Source of the DNA: RGIG3994 sp045589735 | Lineage (GTDB): Bacteria > Bacillota > Clostridia > Oscillospirales > CAG-272 | Reading direction: 5' to 3' | DNA length: 8,741 bases | NCBI GenBank assembly: GCA_045589735.1 | Contig: JAZNPQ010000037.1 | Span: 1-8,741 of the forward strand | Part shown: positions 1 to 6,714 of the stretch, in pieces | Position numbering within the stretch: position 1 is the stretch's first letter | Layout: each line of letters starts with the position of its first letter | Position numbers and translations under genes: made by a program | Notes under the pieces: model-generated | Database searches by the model: none | Told to the model about the DNA's origin: nothing | The model's input: only the letters and a program-made list of their open reading frames with translations

Positions 1-1260
1 GATAGTATTTGCCGTAGCGCCCGTCAACACGACCGCCTTGACAGATGAGCAAAGATTTTTCGCAAGCCCGTCAAACGGTATTCCCTTGTCCTTACCGCCG
101 CATATTATTATCGGCCTGCATCCTATCGCGGATATTGCCGCGGTAGTTCTTGACGGACTTGAATCTATTGAGCTGTTATAGTATTTTACATTGCGCAGCT
201 CTCTGACAAATTCACACCTGTGCTCAACTCCGCCAAAGGTTTCGGCGACAGCTGCTACAGTTTCGTTTGAAACAAGTCCACGTGTTGCCGAGATAGCCGA
301 CATATAGTTTTGCAGATTGTGCTTTCCCGGAAGCTTTATCTGTGAAGCTCGTATAATTATCTCCTCATGTTCACCGTCAGAGAATATAATGTTTCCGTCT
401 CGCTCAAAAACAGCGGTAACATTATTCGATCTTTTAGACACCGTGTCTTCATAGCAATTTCTTTCGGAAGAAAAATACGTTACATCAAATTCGGTTTCTT
501 TTCCGATAGTAGCCGTAGCGTCATTTTCACTGTTAACCGTCAAATGCTTACAAGGAGAATATCGGCATATATTTTTCTTAGCCTCGGTATATTCATTCAT
601 ATCAGTATGCCAATTCAGGTGATTTGGCGTTACGTTTGTAATAACAGCTATGTCGGGAGAGCGTTTCATCGTCATAAGCTGAAAGCTTGAAAGCTCAACC
701 ACCGAAATATCATCGGAATTCATTTCAAAGACCTTAGGTAGTAAAGGCTCTCCTATATTTCCACCGACAAATACACGGCGTCCGCTACCGTCTTTTTTGA
801 ATTCGTGCTGAAGAAATTTTCCTATAAGCGTTGTGGTGGTAGTTTTACCGTCACTCCCCGTAACAGCTATTATTTTGGTCGGCGTCAGTTCAAAAAACAA
901 TTCCATCTCCGAGCTGAGCGTTGCCCCTCGTGAGAGCGCGTCCTTTATCTCATCTGTATCAGGACGCATACCGGGAGATCTGAATATAACGGTGCTTTCG
1001 GGTTCATTCTCTCCGATACTGTCAAGATAAGAATCGCCGGTAACAAGCTGCACTCCAAGCGCCTTTAACTCTAACGCAGACAAGCCAAGTTCACTTTCAC
1101 TTTTTTTATCGCGTCCTATTACCGTCCCGGCTCCGTTTTCGCAAAGGAATTTACACAGAGGAATATTGGAAATTCCAAGACCCAACACTTCACATCTTTT
1201 ATCTTTTATCAGCTTGAGCACTTCTGATTTGTCGCTTATCAAACAGCCGCCCCCATTCAT
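1..1260 (-). CDS. murD: UDP-N-acetylmuramoyl-L-alanine--D-glutamate ligase (MurD), C-terminus cut by window edge
   Basis: MurD adds D-glutamate to UDP-MurNAc-L-Ala in the cytoplasm, using ATP, during peptidoglycan precursor synthesis. My translation of the minus strand is open for 420 codons and runs off the left edge; MurD is usually about 450 residues, so roughly 30-40 are missing. N-terminal UDP-binding domain: GLGISN at 27-32. Central ATPase domain: P-loop AVTGSDGKTTT (132-142, Lys139), GGNIG (166-170), ELSSFQL (189-195), TNVTPNHLNWH (208-218) and Lys228 in EYTEAKKN, the expected carbamylated lysine. C-terminal domain: LPGKHNLQN (310-318), EHR (346-348), the SSIDSSPSRT stretch (363-372) typical of clostridial MurD, and CGGKDKG (387-393). 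The start is uncertain. ATG at 1260 has no Shine-Dalgarno site and lies only about 11 nt from the predicted transcription start. A TTG at 1242 has GGGGG 7 nt upstream and would give a protein 6 residues shorter. The family call is very secure. Confidence 0.95.
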   Translation of the reverse strand, partial: MNGGGCLISDKSEVLKLIKDKRCEVLGLGISNIPLCKFLCENGAGTVIGRDKKSESELGLSALELKALGVQLVTGDSYLDSIGENEPESTVIFRSPGMRPDTDEIKDALSRGATLSSEMELFFELTPTKIIAVTGSDGKTTTTTLIGKFLQHEFKKDGSGRRVFVGGNIGEPLLPKVFEMNSDDISVVELSSFQLMTMKRSPDIAVITNVTPNHLNWHTDMNEYTEAKKNICRYSPCKHLTVNSENDATATIGKETEFDVTYFSSERNCYEDTVSKRSNNVTAVFERDGNIIFSDGEHEEIIIRASQIKLPGKHNLQNYMSAISATRGLVSNETVAAVAETFGGVEHRCEFVRELRNVKYYNSSIDSSPSRTTAAISAIGCRPIIICGGKDKGIPFDGLAKNLCSSVKAVVLTGATANTI

Positions 1261-1277
1261 TGTACATTATCTTATAT

Positions 1278-1306
1278 ATTATAACCCTATTTGGTAAAAT
1301 ATGCAA
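1278..1306 (-). promoter_or_regulatory. Predicted sigma-A-type promoter of murD
   Basis: Read on the minus strand, TTGCAT (1306-1301) and a perfect TATAAT (1283-1278) are separated by exactly 17 bp. The -35 box matches the consensus in only three of six positions. Transcription should start near 1271, about 11 nt before the ATG at 1260 and about 30 nt before the alternative TTG start at 1242. Confidence 0.6.
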
Positions 1307-1311
1307 TAGGA

Positions 1312-1340
1312 AAAAGAAGAATTTTTAAAAATCCTCTTTT
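1312..1340. repeat. AT-rich imperfect dyad in the murD/parE divergent promoter region
   Basis: The 29-bp segment is nearly a perfect inverted repeat. AAAAGAAGA (1312-1320) faces TCCTCTTTT (1332-1340), and the centre is the palindrome ATTTTTAAAAAT (1321-1332). Folded about position 1326, 12 of 14 pairs match. It lies between the two divergent promoters and overlaps the -35 box of the plus-strand one. It could be an operator, an AT-rich UP-like or bending element, or chance symmetry in AT-rich DNA. Nothing in the sequence decides between these. Confidence 0.4.
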
Positions 1341-1365
1341 CAAAACACAATATATGTGGTATAAT
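1337..1365 (+). promoter_or_regulatory. Predicted sigma-A-type promoter of the parE-plsY operon, extended -10
   Basis: TTTTCA (1337-1342, four of six consensus bases) is followed 17 bp later by a perfect TATAAT (1360-1365). This is preceded by TGG, forming an extended -10 (TGGTATAAT). Transcription should start near 1372, giving a leader of about 45 nt before the ATG at 1418. No other convincing promoter was seen before the end of the four-gene operon. Confidence 0.7.
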
Positions 1366-1404
1366 ATAATTTGGAATAATATATACAGTGTCACACTCGT
1401 ATAG

Positions 1405-1410
1405 AAAGGA
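1405..1410 (+). promoter_or_regulatory. Ribosome binding site of the ParE-like gene
   Basis: AAAGGA lies 7 nt upstream of the ATG at 1418. This is optimal spacing and fixes that start. Confidence 0.75.
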
Positions 1411-1417
1411 ATTATAA

Positions 1418-3418
1418 ATGGCGACAAAACCTGTAAAACAGTCGTATAACGATCAAAGCATAAAATCACTTAAAGGTCCCGACCGAGTCAGAAAACGCCC
1501 CGGTGTTATTTTCGGTTCTGACGGTCTTGACGGTTGCGAGCATTCGTTTTTTGAAATACTTTCCAACTCTGTTGACGAGGCAAGAGACGGTCACGGTAAC
1601 GAAATAAGGGTAACCGCATACAACGATAATTCTCTTGAAGTCGAGGACCGCGGACGAGGTGTACCTCTTGGATGGAACGAAGCAGAACAGCGCTTTAACT
1701 GGGATCTTATTTACTGTGAGCTTTACGCAGGCGGAAAATACGACAACAATTCCGGAGAATCTGCCTACGAGTATTCTCTCGGTCTTAACGGTCTCGGCGC
1801 ATGCGCCACGCAATACAGCTCGGAATATATGAGAGTTGAATCATACGACGGAACATACTGCCGTTCTATTGAATTCAAAAAGGGCGAGCCTGTTACGGGT
1901 CAGCTTGAAGAACGTGAGCTTGGACGCGGCGAACGCAAAACAGGTACCAAGATCCGTTGGCGTCCGGACCTTGAAGTCTTTACCGATATAAATATTCCGC
2001 GTGAATTCTTCATTGACACGCTTAAGCGTCAGTCGGTCGTAAATCCTGGAATTTGCTTTGTCCTTAAATTCCAGGAAAATGACGGAAGCTTTACCGCGCA
2101 AGAATTTCTCTATCAGAACGGTATTTCCGACTACGTAGCTGAGCTTGCGGGAGATACCGCAAAAACCGAGCCTGTTCTCTGGCATCTTGAAACGCAAGGT
2201 AAAGACCGCGCCGACAAGGACACCTACAAGCTTAAAGCCGATTTTTCTTTCTGCGTATCAAATGTCATAAACGTACTCGAATATTATCACAACTCGAGCT
2301 TTCTTGAGCACGGCGGCGCTCCCGACAAAGCAGTAAAAACAGCTTTCACTTATGCTGTTGACAAATATCTCAAGACCACGGGAAAATACAACAAGAACGA
2401 GGCAAAGATAACCTTCAATGATATAGCGGATTCTCTTATCTATGTCAGCAATAGCTTTTCGACTATGACGTCATATGAGAACCAGACAAAAAAGTCGATA
2501 ACCAATACGTTTATATATGAGGCTATGAACGATTTTTTGCGTCACAATCTTGAGGTTTATTTCCTTGAAAACCCGAACGAAGCAGAAACGCTTGCAAATC
2601 AGGTTCTTATAAATAAAAGAAGCCGTGAATCTGCCGAAAGCACACGTCTTAACATAAAGAAAAAGCTAACGGGAACTATCGACATTGCTAACAGAGTTGA
2701 AAAATTCGTCAACTGCCGTTCAAAAGACCCGAATGTACGCGAGCTTTATATAGTTGAGGGTGACTCTGCTCTTACGTCGTGTAAGCTCGGACGAAATGCG
2801 GAATACCAAGCGATAATACCTGTCAGAGGTAAAACTCTTAACTGTCTTAAGAGCAGTTATGATAAGATATTTAAGAACGAGATCATAACCGACCTTCTTA
2901 AGGTTATCGGTTGCGGTGTTGAAATTTCGGGAAAGGTCAAGGGGGATATTGCAGCGTTTGATCTGAGCCTTCTGCGTTGGTCAAAGATAATTATCTGTAC
3001 CGATGCCGATGAGGACGGATTCCAAATAAGAACCCTGCTCTTAACTCTTTTTTACCGTCTGCTTCCCACACTTATTAAAGAAAACAAAATATTCATCGCA
3101 GAATCTCCCCTCTTCGAAATATCCACAAAGGACAAGGTATATTTTGCTTACGATGAATTTGAAAAAGCAAAGATACTCAAGCAGCTCGACGGTAAAAAAT
3201 ATACGCTACAGCGTTCAAAGGGTCTTGGCGAAAACGAGCCCGATATGATGTGGCAAACCACAATGAACCCCGAAACAAGACGGTTGATATCAATAAACCC
3301 TGCTGACGCAAAGGCAACTGAGTGGATATTTGATACACTTCTTGGCGATGCTCTTGCTGAAAGGAAGCAGTTTATAAGCGATCACGGGGCTGAATACATC
3401 AAGGAGGCAGATATTTAA
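1418..3418 (+). CDS. parE: Type IIA DNA topoisomerase subunit B, ParE-like (divergent clostridial type)
   Basis: This is the ATPase/Toprim subunit of a topoisomerase IV- or gyrase-like enzyme, which passes one DNA duplex through another using ATP. It has 666 residues, against about 640-650 for typical GyrB/ParE. GHKL ATPase domain: YNDQSIKSLKGPDRVRKRPG (10-29), FEILSNSVDEA with catalytic Glu46 and Mg-binding Asn50, DRGRGVP (77-83), AGGKYD (104-109), LGLNGLG lid loop (121-127), and KTGTKIRWRPD (174-184). The transducer carries the QTK loop (356-358). Toprim domain: EGDSA (447-451, Glu447), PVRGKTLN (468-475), DADED (529-533) and RSKGLGE (599-605). All catalytic residues are present, so it should be active. 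It departs from canonical GyrB/ParE after EGDSA, with LTSCKLGRN instead of GGSAKQGRD, and has a longer lid region before LGLNGLG. The A subunit (ParC/GyrA) is not next to it; plsY follows after 1 nt. The subunit B call is secure, but ParE versus a second GyrB is less so. Confidence 0.88.
   Translation: MATKPVKQSYNDQSIKSLKGPDRVRKRPGVIFGSDGLDGCEHSFFEILSNSVDEARDGHGNEIRVTAYNDNSLEVEDRGRGVPLGWNEAEQRFNWDLIYCELYAGGKYDNNSGESAYEYSLGLNGLGACATQYSSEYMRVESYDGTYCRSIEFKKGEPVTGQLEERELGRGERKTGTKIRWRPDLEVFTDINIPREFFIDTLKRQSVVNPGICFVLKFQENDGSFTAQEFLYQNGISDYVAELAGDTAKTEPVLWHLETQGKDRADKDTYKLKADFSFCVSNVINVLEYYHNSSFLEHGGAPDKAVKTAFTYAVDKYLKTTGKYNKNEAKITFNDIADSLIYVSNSFSTMTSYENQTKKSITNTFIYEAMNDFLRHNLEVYFLENPNEAETLANQVLINKRSRESAESTRLNIKKKLTGTIDIANRVEKFVNCRSKDPNVRELYIVEGDSALTSCKLGRNAEYQAIIPVRGKTLNCLKSSYDKIFKNEIITDLLKVIGCGVEISGKVKGDIAAFDLSLLRWSKIIICTDADEDGFQIRTLLLTLFYRLLPTLIKENKIFIAESPLFEISTKDKVYFAYDEFEKAKILKQLDGKKYTLQRSKGLGENEPDMMWQTTMNPETRRLISINPADAKATEWIFDTLLGDALAERKQFISDHGAEYIKEADI
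3401..3407 (+). promoter_or_regulatory. Ribosome binding site of plsY inside the end of the ParE-like gene
   Basis: AAGGAGG is a full anti-16S match inside the last codons of the upstream gene. It lies 12 nt before the plsY ATG at 3420, longer than ideal. The strong match and the 1-nt gap between the genes support coupled translation from this ATG. Confidence 0.65.
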
Positions 3419-3419
3419 T

Positions 3420-4253
3420 ATGGTCACATATCTTTTTATCTATTATATGGGGCTTATCCCCTATCTTATGGGTGATATATCATCAACTGCGCTTGCCGTA
3501 TACAGAGTCGTTTCAACTCTTGTGTGCATTCTCGCGGGATATTTTCTTGGCGGACTTAATTTCGCAATCATGATATCAAAGAAAAAATACGGTGTCGATG
3601 TTCGGGATTTCGGCTCGGGCAATGCGGGTATGACAAATATGCGCCGTACTTTTGGTAAAAAAGCAGGTCATATTACTCTTGCGGGAGATGCCGGAAAGAG
3701 CTTCGTTGCTTGTATTCTCGGTTATATTCTGCTCGGCCGTCTTGGCGCGTATATTGCAGGATTTTTCTGCGTTCTCGGTCATATGTTTCCGATGCAATAC
3801 AAATTTAAAGGTGGAAAAGGCGTTGTCTGTACCGCGGTCTTTGTGCTTATGACGAGTGCCGGCGATCCTGTTCTCTTGTTTATACCCGTAGTATTCCTTA
3901 TCTGCTTTGCCTGCTTTGCTATAATAGTTCTCGGATCAAAGTACATATCGCTCGGCTCTATTATTTCCATTCTTATTTATCCTTTAATACTCAGCACTTT
4001 TAATGAAATATCACTTGCCATAGAAATTCAGGGCACAAACAATCTTATTACGTATAAGCTTTTCACAACCTCGATTTCCAATTTGATTGCAATAATGACT
4101 GCGGTATTCGTAGTGTTTATGCACAGAGAAAACATAAAAAGAATATGGAATCGCGAAGAATCAAAGTTTGATTTTCATATGTCCAACAAAAAAGCTCTTT
4201 ATCAGTCTACTGACGAAAAAGAGAGTGTTAAGGATAGTAAGATAGAAAAATGA
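3420..4253 (+). CDS. plsY: Acyl-phosphate:glycerol-3-phosphate acyltransferase PlsY
   Basis: PlsY is the integral membrane acyltransferase that moves an acyl group from acyl-phosphate to sn-glycerol-3-phosphate. This makes lysophosphatidate, the first step of phospholipid synthesis in most bacteria, together with PlsX. Family motifs are all visible: GSGNAGMTNMRR (65-76), GDAGKS (89-94), and GHMFPMQYKFKGGKGV (120-135). Hydrophobic segments lie at about 28-50, 97-118, 132-145, 150-172, 175-195 and 215-234. The closing HRENIKRIWN (235-244) is usual at a PlsY C-terminus. At 277 residues it is longer than the common 195-220. There are about 30 extra residues at the front, a stretch before the last helix, and a charged tail (251-277). 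It follows the ParE-like gene by 1 nt, and its last bases overlap the next gene by 4 nt. plsY and parE are also neighbours in Bacillus subtilis, where they are divergent. Confidence 0.93.
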   Translation: MVTYLFIYYMGLIPYLMGDISSTALAVYRVVSTLVCILAGYFLGGLNFAIMISKKKYGVDVRDFGSGNAGMTNMRRTFGKKAGHITLAGDAGKSFVACILGYILLGRLGAYIAGFFCVLGHMFPMQYKFKGGKGVVCTAVFVLMTSAGDPVLLFIPVVFLICFACFAIIVLGSKYISLGSIISILIYPLILSTFNEISLAIEIQGTNNLITYKLFTTSISNLIAIMTAVFVVFMHRENIKRIWNREESKFDFHMSNKKALYQSTDEKESVKDSKIEK

Positions 4254-5410
4254 TAACAGATAGTGTAAACCATTCTGCGAAAATACTGATATCAGCCGCA
4301 AGAAAACAGCTTTTAAAAAAGGCTGTTCTGTCAAAGCCTTTGGCTGAAATCAACAATGTTCGCGCAGTTATAACTTTAAAAAGCATAGGCGGTACATACG
4401 CATTACAGGTCGAATTCTTCCGTTCCGACAACAAAGTTACTCATGAAAACATAAAGCTCGACAGCGACAACGCTTCAATCAGGATTGCCGAGCTTATAGC
4501 GGAGTTTGCTCAGTTTAACATTATTACAACCGTAGGAAACTGCGAGCTTAAAAGGTCGGTGTCGGGAAAGGAAACGCTCATTGGCGGAGAAAAGCTTGAC
4601 CGCGCTATAGAAAAGGGCGGAGTTGTAATTACTCCGTCCGGAAACAACAAGGACAAAAATCACATTCTTACAGGAAGCGAACCGTTTCTGATAGCTCTCG
4701 GTGTCAGTGATAAAAACGGTCGTCCCCACGATAAAAAGCGGTCAAAGCTTCGTCAGATAAATCGCTTTCTTGAATACGTGCGTGACTACGAAAAGTATTT
4801 ACCCGAAAACCAAGACCTTACAGTATGCGACCTCTGCTGCGGTAAAAGTTATCTTTCGTTTGCGGTATACTACTATTTTGCAAATGTAAAATGCCGCAAA
4901 ATAAAAATGATAGGTGTAGATCTAAAGCAGGATGTTATAGATTACTGCAACAGTGTTGCAAGCTCAGTCGGTTTTGACGGTCTTTCGTTTGTTTGCGGAG
5001 ATGTTGCTGCTTTTGAGCCGACAGACCTTCCTCAGCTTGTTGTCTCGCTTCATGCTTGCGATACCGCTACTGACCTCGTACTCCAAAAAGCTGTAAAATG
5101 GAGAGCAAAGGTTATACTTTCAACACCTTGCTGCCATCATGAAATGAACCATAAGTTAAACTGTCCGTCGCTCTCGTTCATTGCAGAGCATTCTATGTTA
5201 AAGCAAAAATTCTGCGACGCGGCAACCGACGCTCTTCGCCTCAAAATGCTCGAGTCAGAGGGGTATTCTACAGAAGCCGTTGAGCTTGTTGATCCCGACG
5301 ATACGCCGAAAAATATTCTTCTTCGTGCAGTTCTTACAGGAAAACAAAGTGAAAGAACAAGAGCAGAATATTTAGAGATCAGACGTTTTCTGTATGGAGA
5401 TGAAGCATGA
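4250..5410 (+). CDS. Class I SAM-dependent methyltransferase, Methyltransf_32 (METTL25/GSTCD-like) family
   Basis: This 386-residue protein has an N-terminal domain (about 1-180) and a Rossmann-type methyltransferase domain (about 185-365). SAM-binding motif I is VCDLCCGKSYLSF (192-204), the acidic end of strand 2 is IGVDLKQDVI (221-230, Asp224), and VCGDVAAF (248-255) follows. Two features mark the family: VSLHACDTATD (265-275) and STPCCHHEMN (291-300), whose Cys-Cys-His-His could bind metal. The stretch SKLRQINRFLEYV (165-177) precedes the catalytic domain and is basic, so RNA binding is possible but unproven. The substrate is unknown; eukaryotic relatives with the same domain include METTL25 and GSTCD. 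It overlaps plsY upstream and the FolC-like gene downstream by 4 nt each (ATGA). Its own Shine-Dalgarno site is poor (AAGGAT at 4230-4235, 14 nt away), so translation probably depends on plsY. Methyltransferase is secure; the target is not. Confidence 0.85.
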   Translation: MITDSVNHSAKILISAARKQLLKKAVLSKPLAEINNVRAVITLKSIGGTYALQVEFFRSDNKVTHENIKLDSDNASIRIAELIAEFAQFNIITTVGNCELKRSVSGKETLIGGEKLDRAIEKGGVVITPSGNNKDKNHILTGSEPFLIALGVSDKNGRPHDKKRSKLRQINRFLEYVRDYEKYLPENQDLTVCDLCCGKSYLSFAVYYYFANVKCRKIKMIGVDLKQDVIDYCNSVASSVGFDGLSFVCGDVAAFEPTDLPQLVVSLHACDTATDLVLQKAVKWRAKVILSTPCCHHEMNHKLNCPSLSFIAEHSMLKQKFCDAATDALRLKMLESEGYSTEAVELVDPDDTPKNILLRAVLTGKQSERTRAEYLEIRRFLYGDEA

Positions 5411-6684
5411 CATACGTAAATGCAATAAAATACATTTCAGCTCACTCGGATATTCTTCCCTCACCCGAGCGTATGCGTTTACTGTGCCGTTATCTCGGTG
5501 ACCCCCAACGCCAAATAAAATTTGTACATATTGCTGGGTCGTCGGGAAAAACATCTTGCTCATACATGCTATCTTCTATTATTAATGAAGCGGGATATAA
5601 AGTAGGGTCTCTTACTGATTCATTTGTTAAAGAACAGCGTGAGCTTATTTCTGTGAACTGTTCTCCTGTATCTTATGATTGTTTTGCAAAGCATGTCGGA
5701 AGTGTTGCAAAAATGGCAGAAAAGATGGCAAATGATATAAATTCTGTAGCCGTCTCCGACCAATCTTCAGACACCTCGGATTCCTCGCCACGTCATAAAA
5801 TAACAAAGAATCTGCTTGAAGGTAAAATACCTCCCGAGCCTGCGGCAGCTGAAATAATATGCGCCGCCGCATTTTTGGCTTTTCTTGAAGAAGGATGCGA
5901 TATTGCCATACTCGAATGCGGAGAAAGCAGAGCCGATCCAACAGGTATTATTGATTCTCCTTTGGTTTCTGTTATCTGCGGAAATTCATTTACAGAGGAA
6001 CAGCTAAGGACAAGCACAGGAATTATACGGCGCGGTACGAGAGAGGTTGTTACATCAGCGCCTGCGGGCGAAGCATACAGTGCAATCCTTGTATCGTGTG
6101 TTCGAGCCGGTAGCCGTCTCACCGTTCCCGCGAAAGCCGAGCTTACTGTTACTTCCCTATCTCTGACATCACAAACCTTCGAATACAGAGGAAAAACTTA
6201 TACTATACCAACATCGAGTGAATACCAACTCACAAACGCGCTCGTTGCTATTGAAGCTGTATATGCATTGAGAAGGACCGGTGTTTCTCTTCGTGGAGAG
6301 AACGTATCAAAAGGCGTCTCTTCCGCAAGAGTTCCTTTGAGATTTGAAATTTTTTCTGTGACTCCCACAATAATCTTTGACTGTCCAAAAAGCGATAGCG
6401 ACACCCTTGCTTTTCTGGACTCACTTCAAAAAGCAAAGTCGCTTATTGGTAAAAAAATAATTTTTGTCGCAACCAATCCCGATGAATATTCTGTCAAAAA
6501 CGCACTTTATGAAATAGGCTTCGAAATTACAGATACATTTTACCCCTCGAAGCCAAGCGAAATAAAAGCTCTTTCAAGAAGAGCTCTTGCCATGAAGCCT
6601 GACGAAACCCTTATAGTTTTAGGGGATGTTCGGTTCGTGGGTACAATAAAATATCAAATAAATAAAGCTATGGCATTAAACTAA
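5407..6684 (+). CDS. Divergent Mur ligase / FolC-like protein, possibly a pseudoenzyme
   Basis: The 425-residue protein aligns by eye with folylpolyglutamate synthase/dihydrofolate synthase (FolC). The YVNAIKYI start, the PSPERM segment, the P-loop HIAGSSGKTS (41-50, FolC has HVAGTNGKGS), an AAAFLAF helix (153-159) and AILECGESRADPTGIID (167-183, FolC has VLEVGLGGRLDATNVI) all fit. Several FolC hallmarks are missing. The GLDHxxxLG histidine loop is replaced by NSFTEEQL (193-200). The lysine of EKAGIIK aligns with Ser203. The DGAHN of the C-terminal domain is replaced by DCPKS (325-329). It also carries an extra linker rich in Ser and Asp around 113-128. ATP binding is plausible, but folate ligase activity is doubtful. 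GGAG at 5396-5399 lies 7 nt before the ATG, and the gene overlaps the methyltransferase by 4 nt. The true folC is presumably elsewhere. Automated annotation might call it FolC or Mur ligase. Confidence 0.75.
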   Translation: MTYVNAIKYISAHSDILPSPERMRLLCRYLGDPQRQIKFVHIAGSSGKTSCSYMLSSIINEAGYKVGSLTDSFVKEQRELISVNCSPVSYDCFAKHVGSVAKMAEKMANDINSVAVSDQSSDTSDSSPRHKITKNLLEGKIPPEPAAAEIICAAAFLAFLEEGCDIAILECGESRADPTGIIDSPLVSVICGNSFTEEQLRTSTGIIRRGTREVVTSAPAGEAYSAILVSCVRAGSRLTVPAKAELTVTSLSLTSQTFEYRGKTYTIPTSSEYQLTNALVAIEAVYALRRTGVSLRGENVSKGVSSARVPLRFEIFSVTPTIIFDCPKSDSDTLAFLDSLQKAKSLIGKKIIFVATNPDEYSVKNALYEIGFEITDTFYPSKPSEIKALSRRALAMKPDETLIVLGDVRFVGTIKYQINKAMALN

Positions 6685-6714
6685 AAGACCGAGGTCGTAT
6701 GACTTCGGTCTTTT
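6683..6714. terminator. Bidirectional intrinsic terminator between convergent operons
   Basis: AAAAGACCGAGGTC (6683-6696) and GACTTCGGTCTTTT (6701-6714) form a 14-bp stem around the loop GTAT. There is one imperfect pair (6693/6704), a G-U wobble in plus-strand RNA and a C-A mismatch in minus-strand RNA. The terminal A/T tracts supply a U tail in either direction. The stop codon of the FolC-like gene (6682-6684) and that of divIC (6715-6713) both lie at the stem ends. Confidence 0.88.

Noticed and set aside
367..690. Plus-strand open frame of 107 codons opposite murD
   Set aside because: It lies wholly antisense to the well-supported MurD frame, has no Shine-Dalgarno site, and its protein shows no recognisable family.
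1366..1417. Possible riboswitch or structured leader before the ParE-like gene
   Set aside because: The leader is only about 45 nt and shows no conserved core or terminator hairpin.
1466..2197. Minus-strand open frames opposite the ParE-like gene (1466-1813 and 1841-2197)
   Set aside because: Their sequence is fully explained by the conserved GHKL ATPase domain on the other strand, and they show no start signals or motifs.
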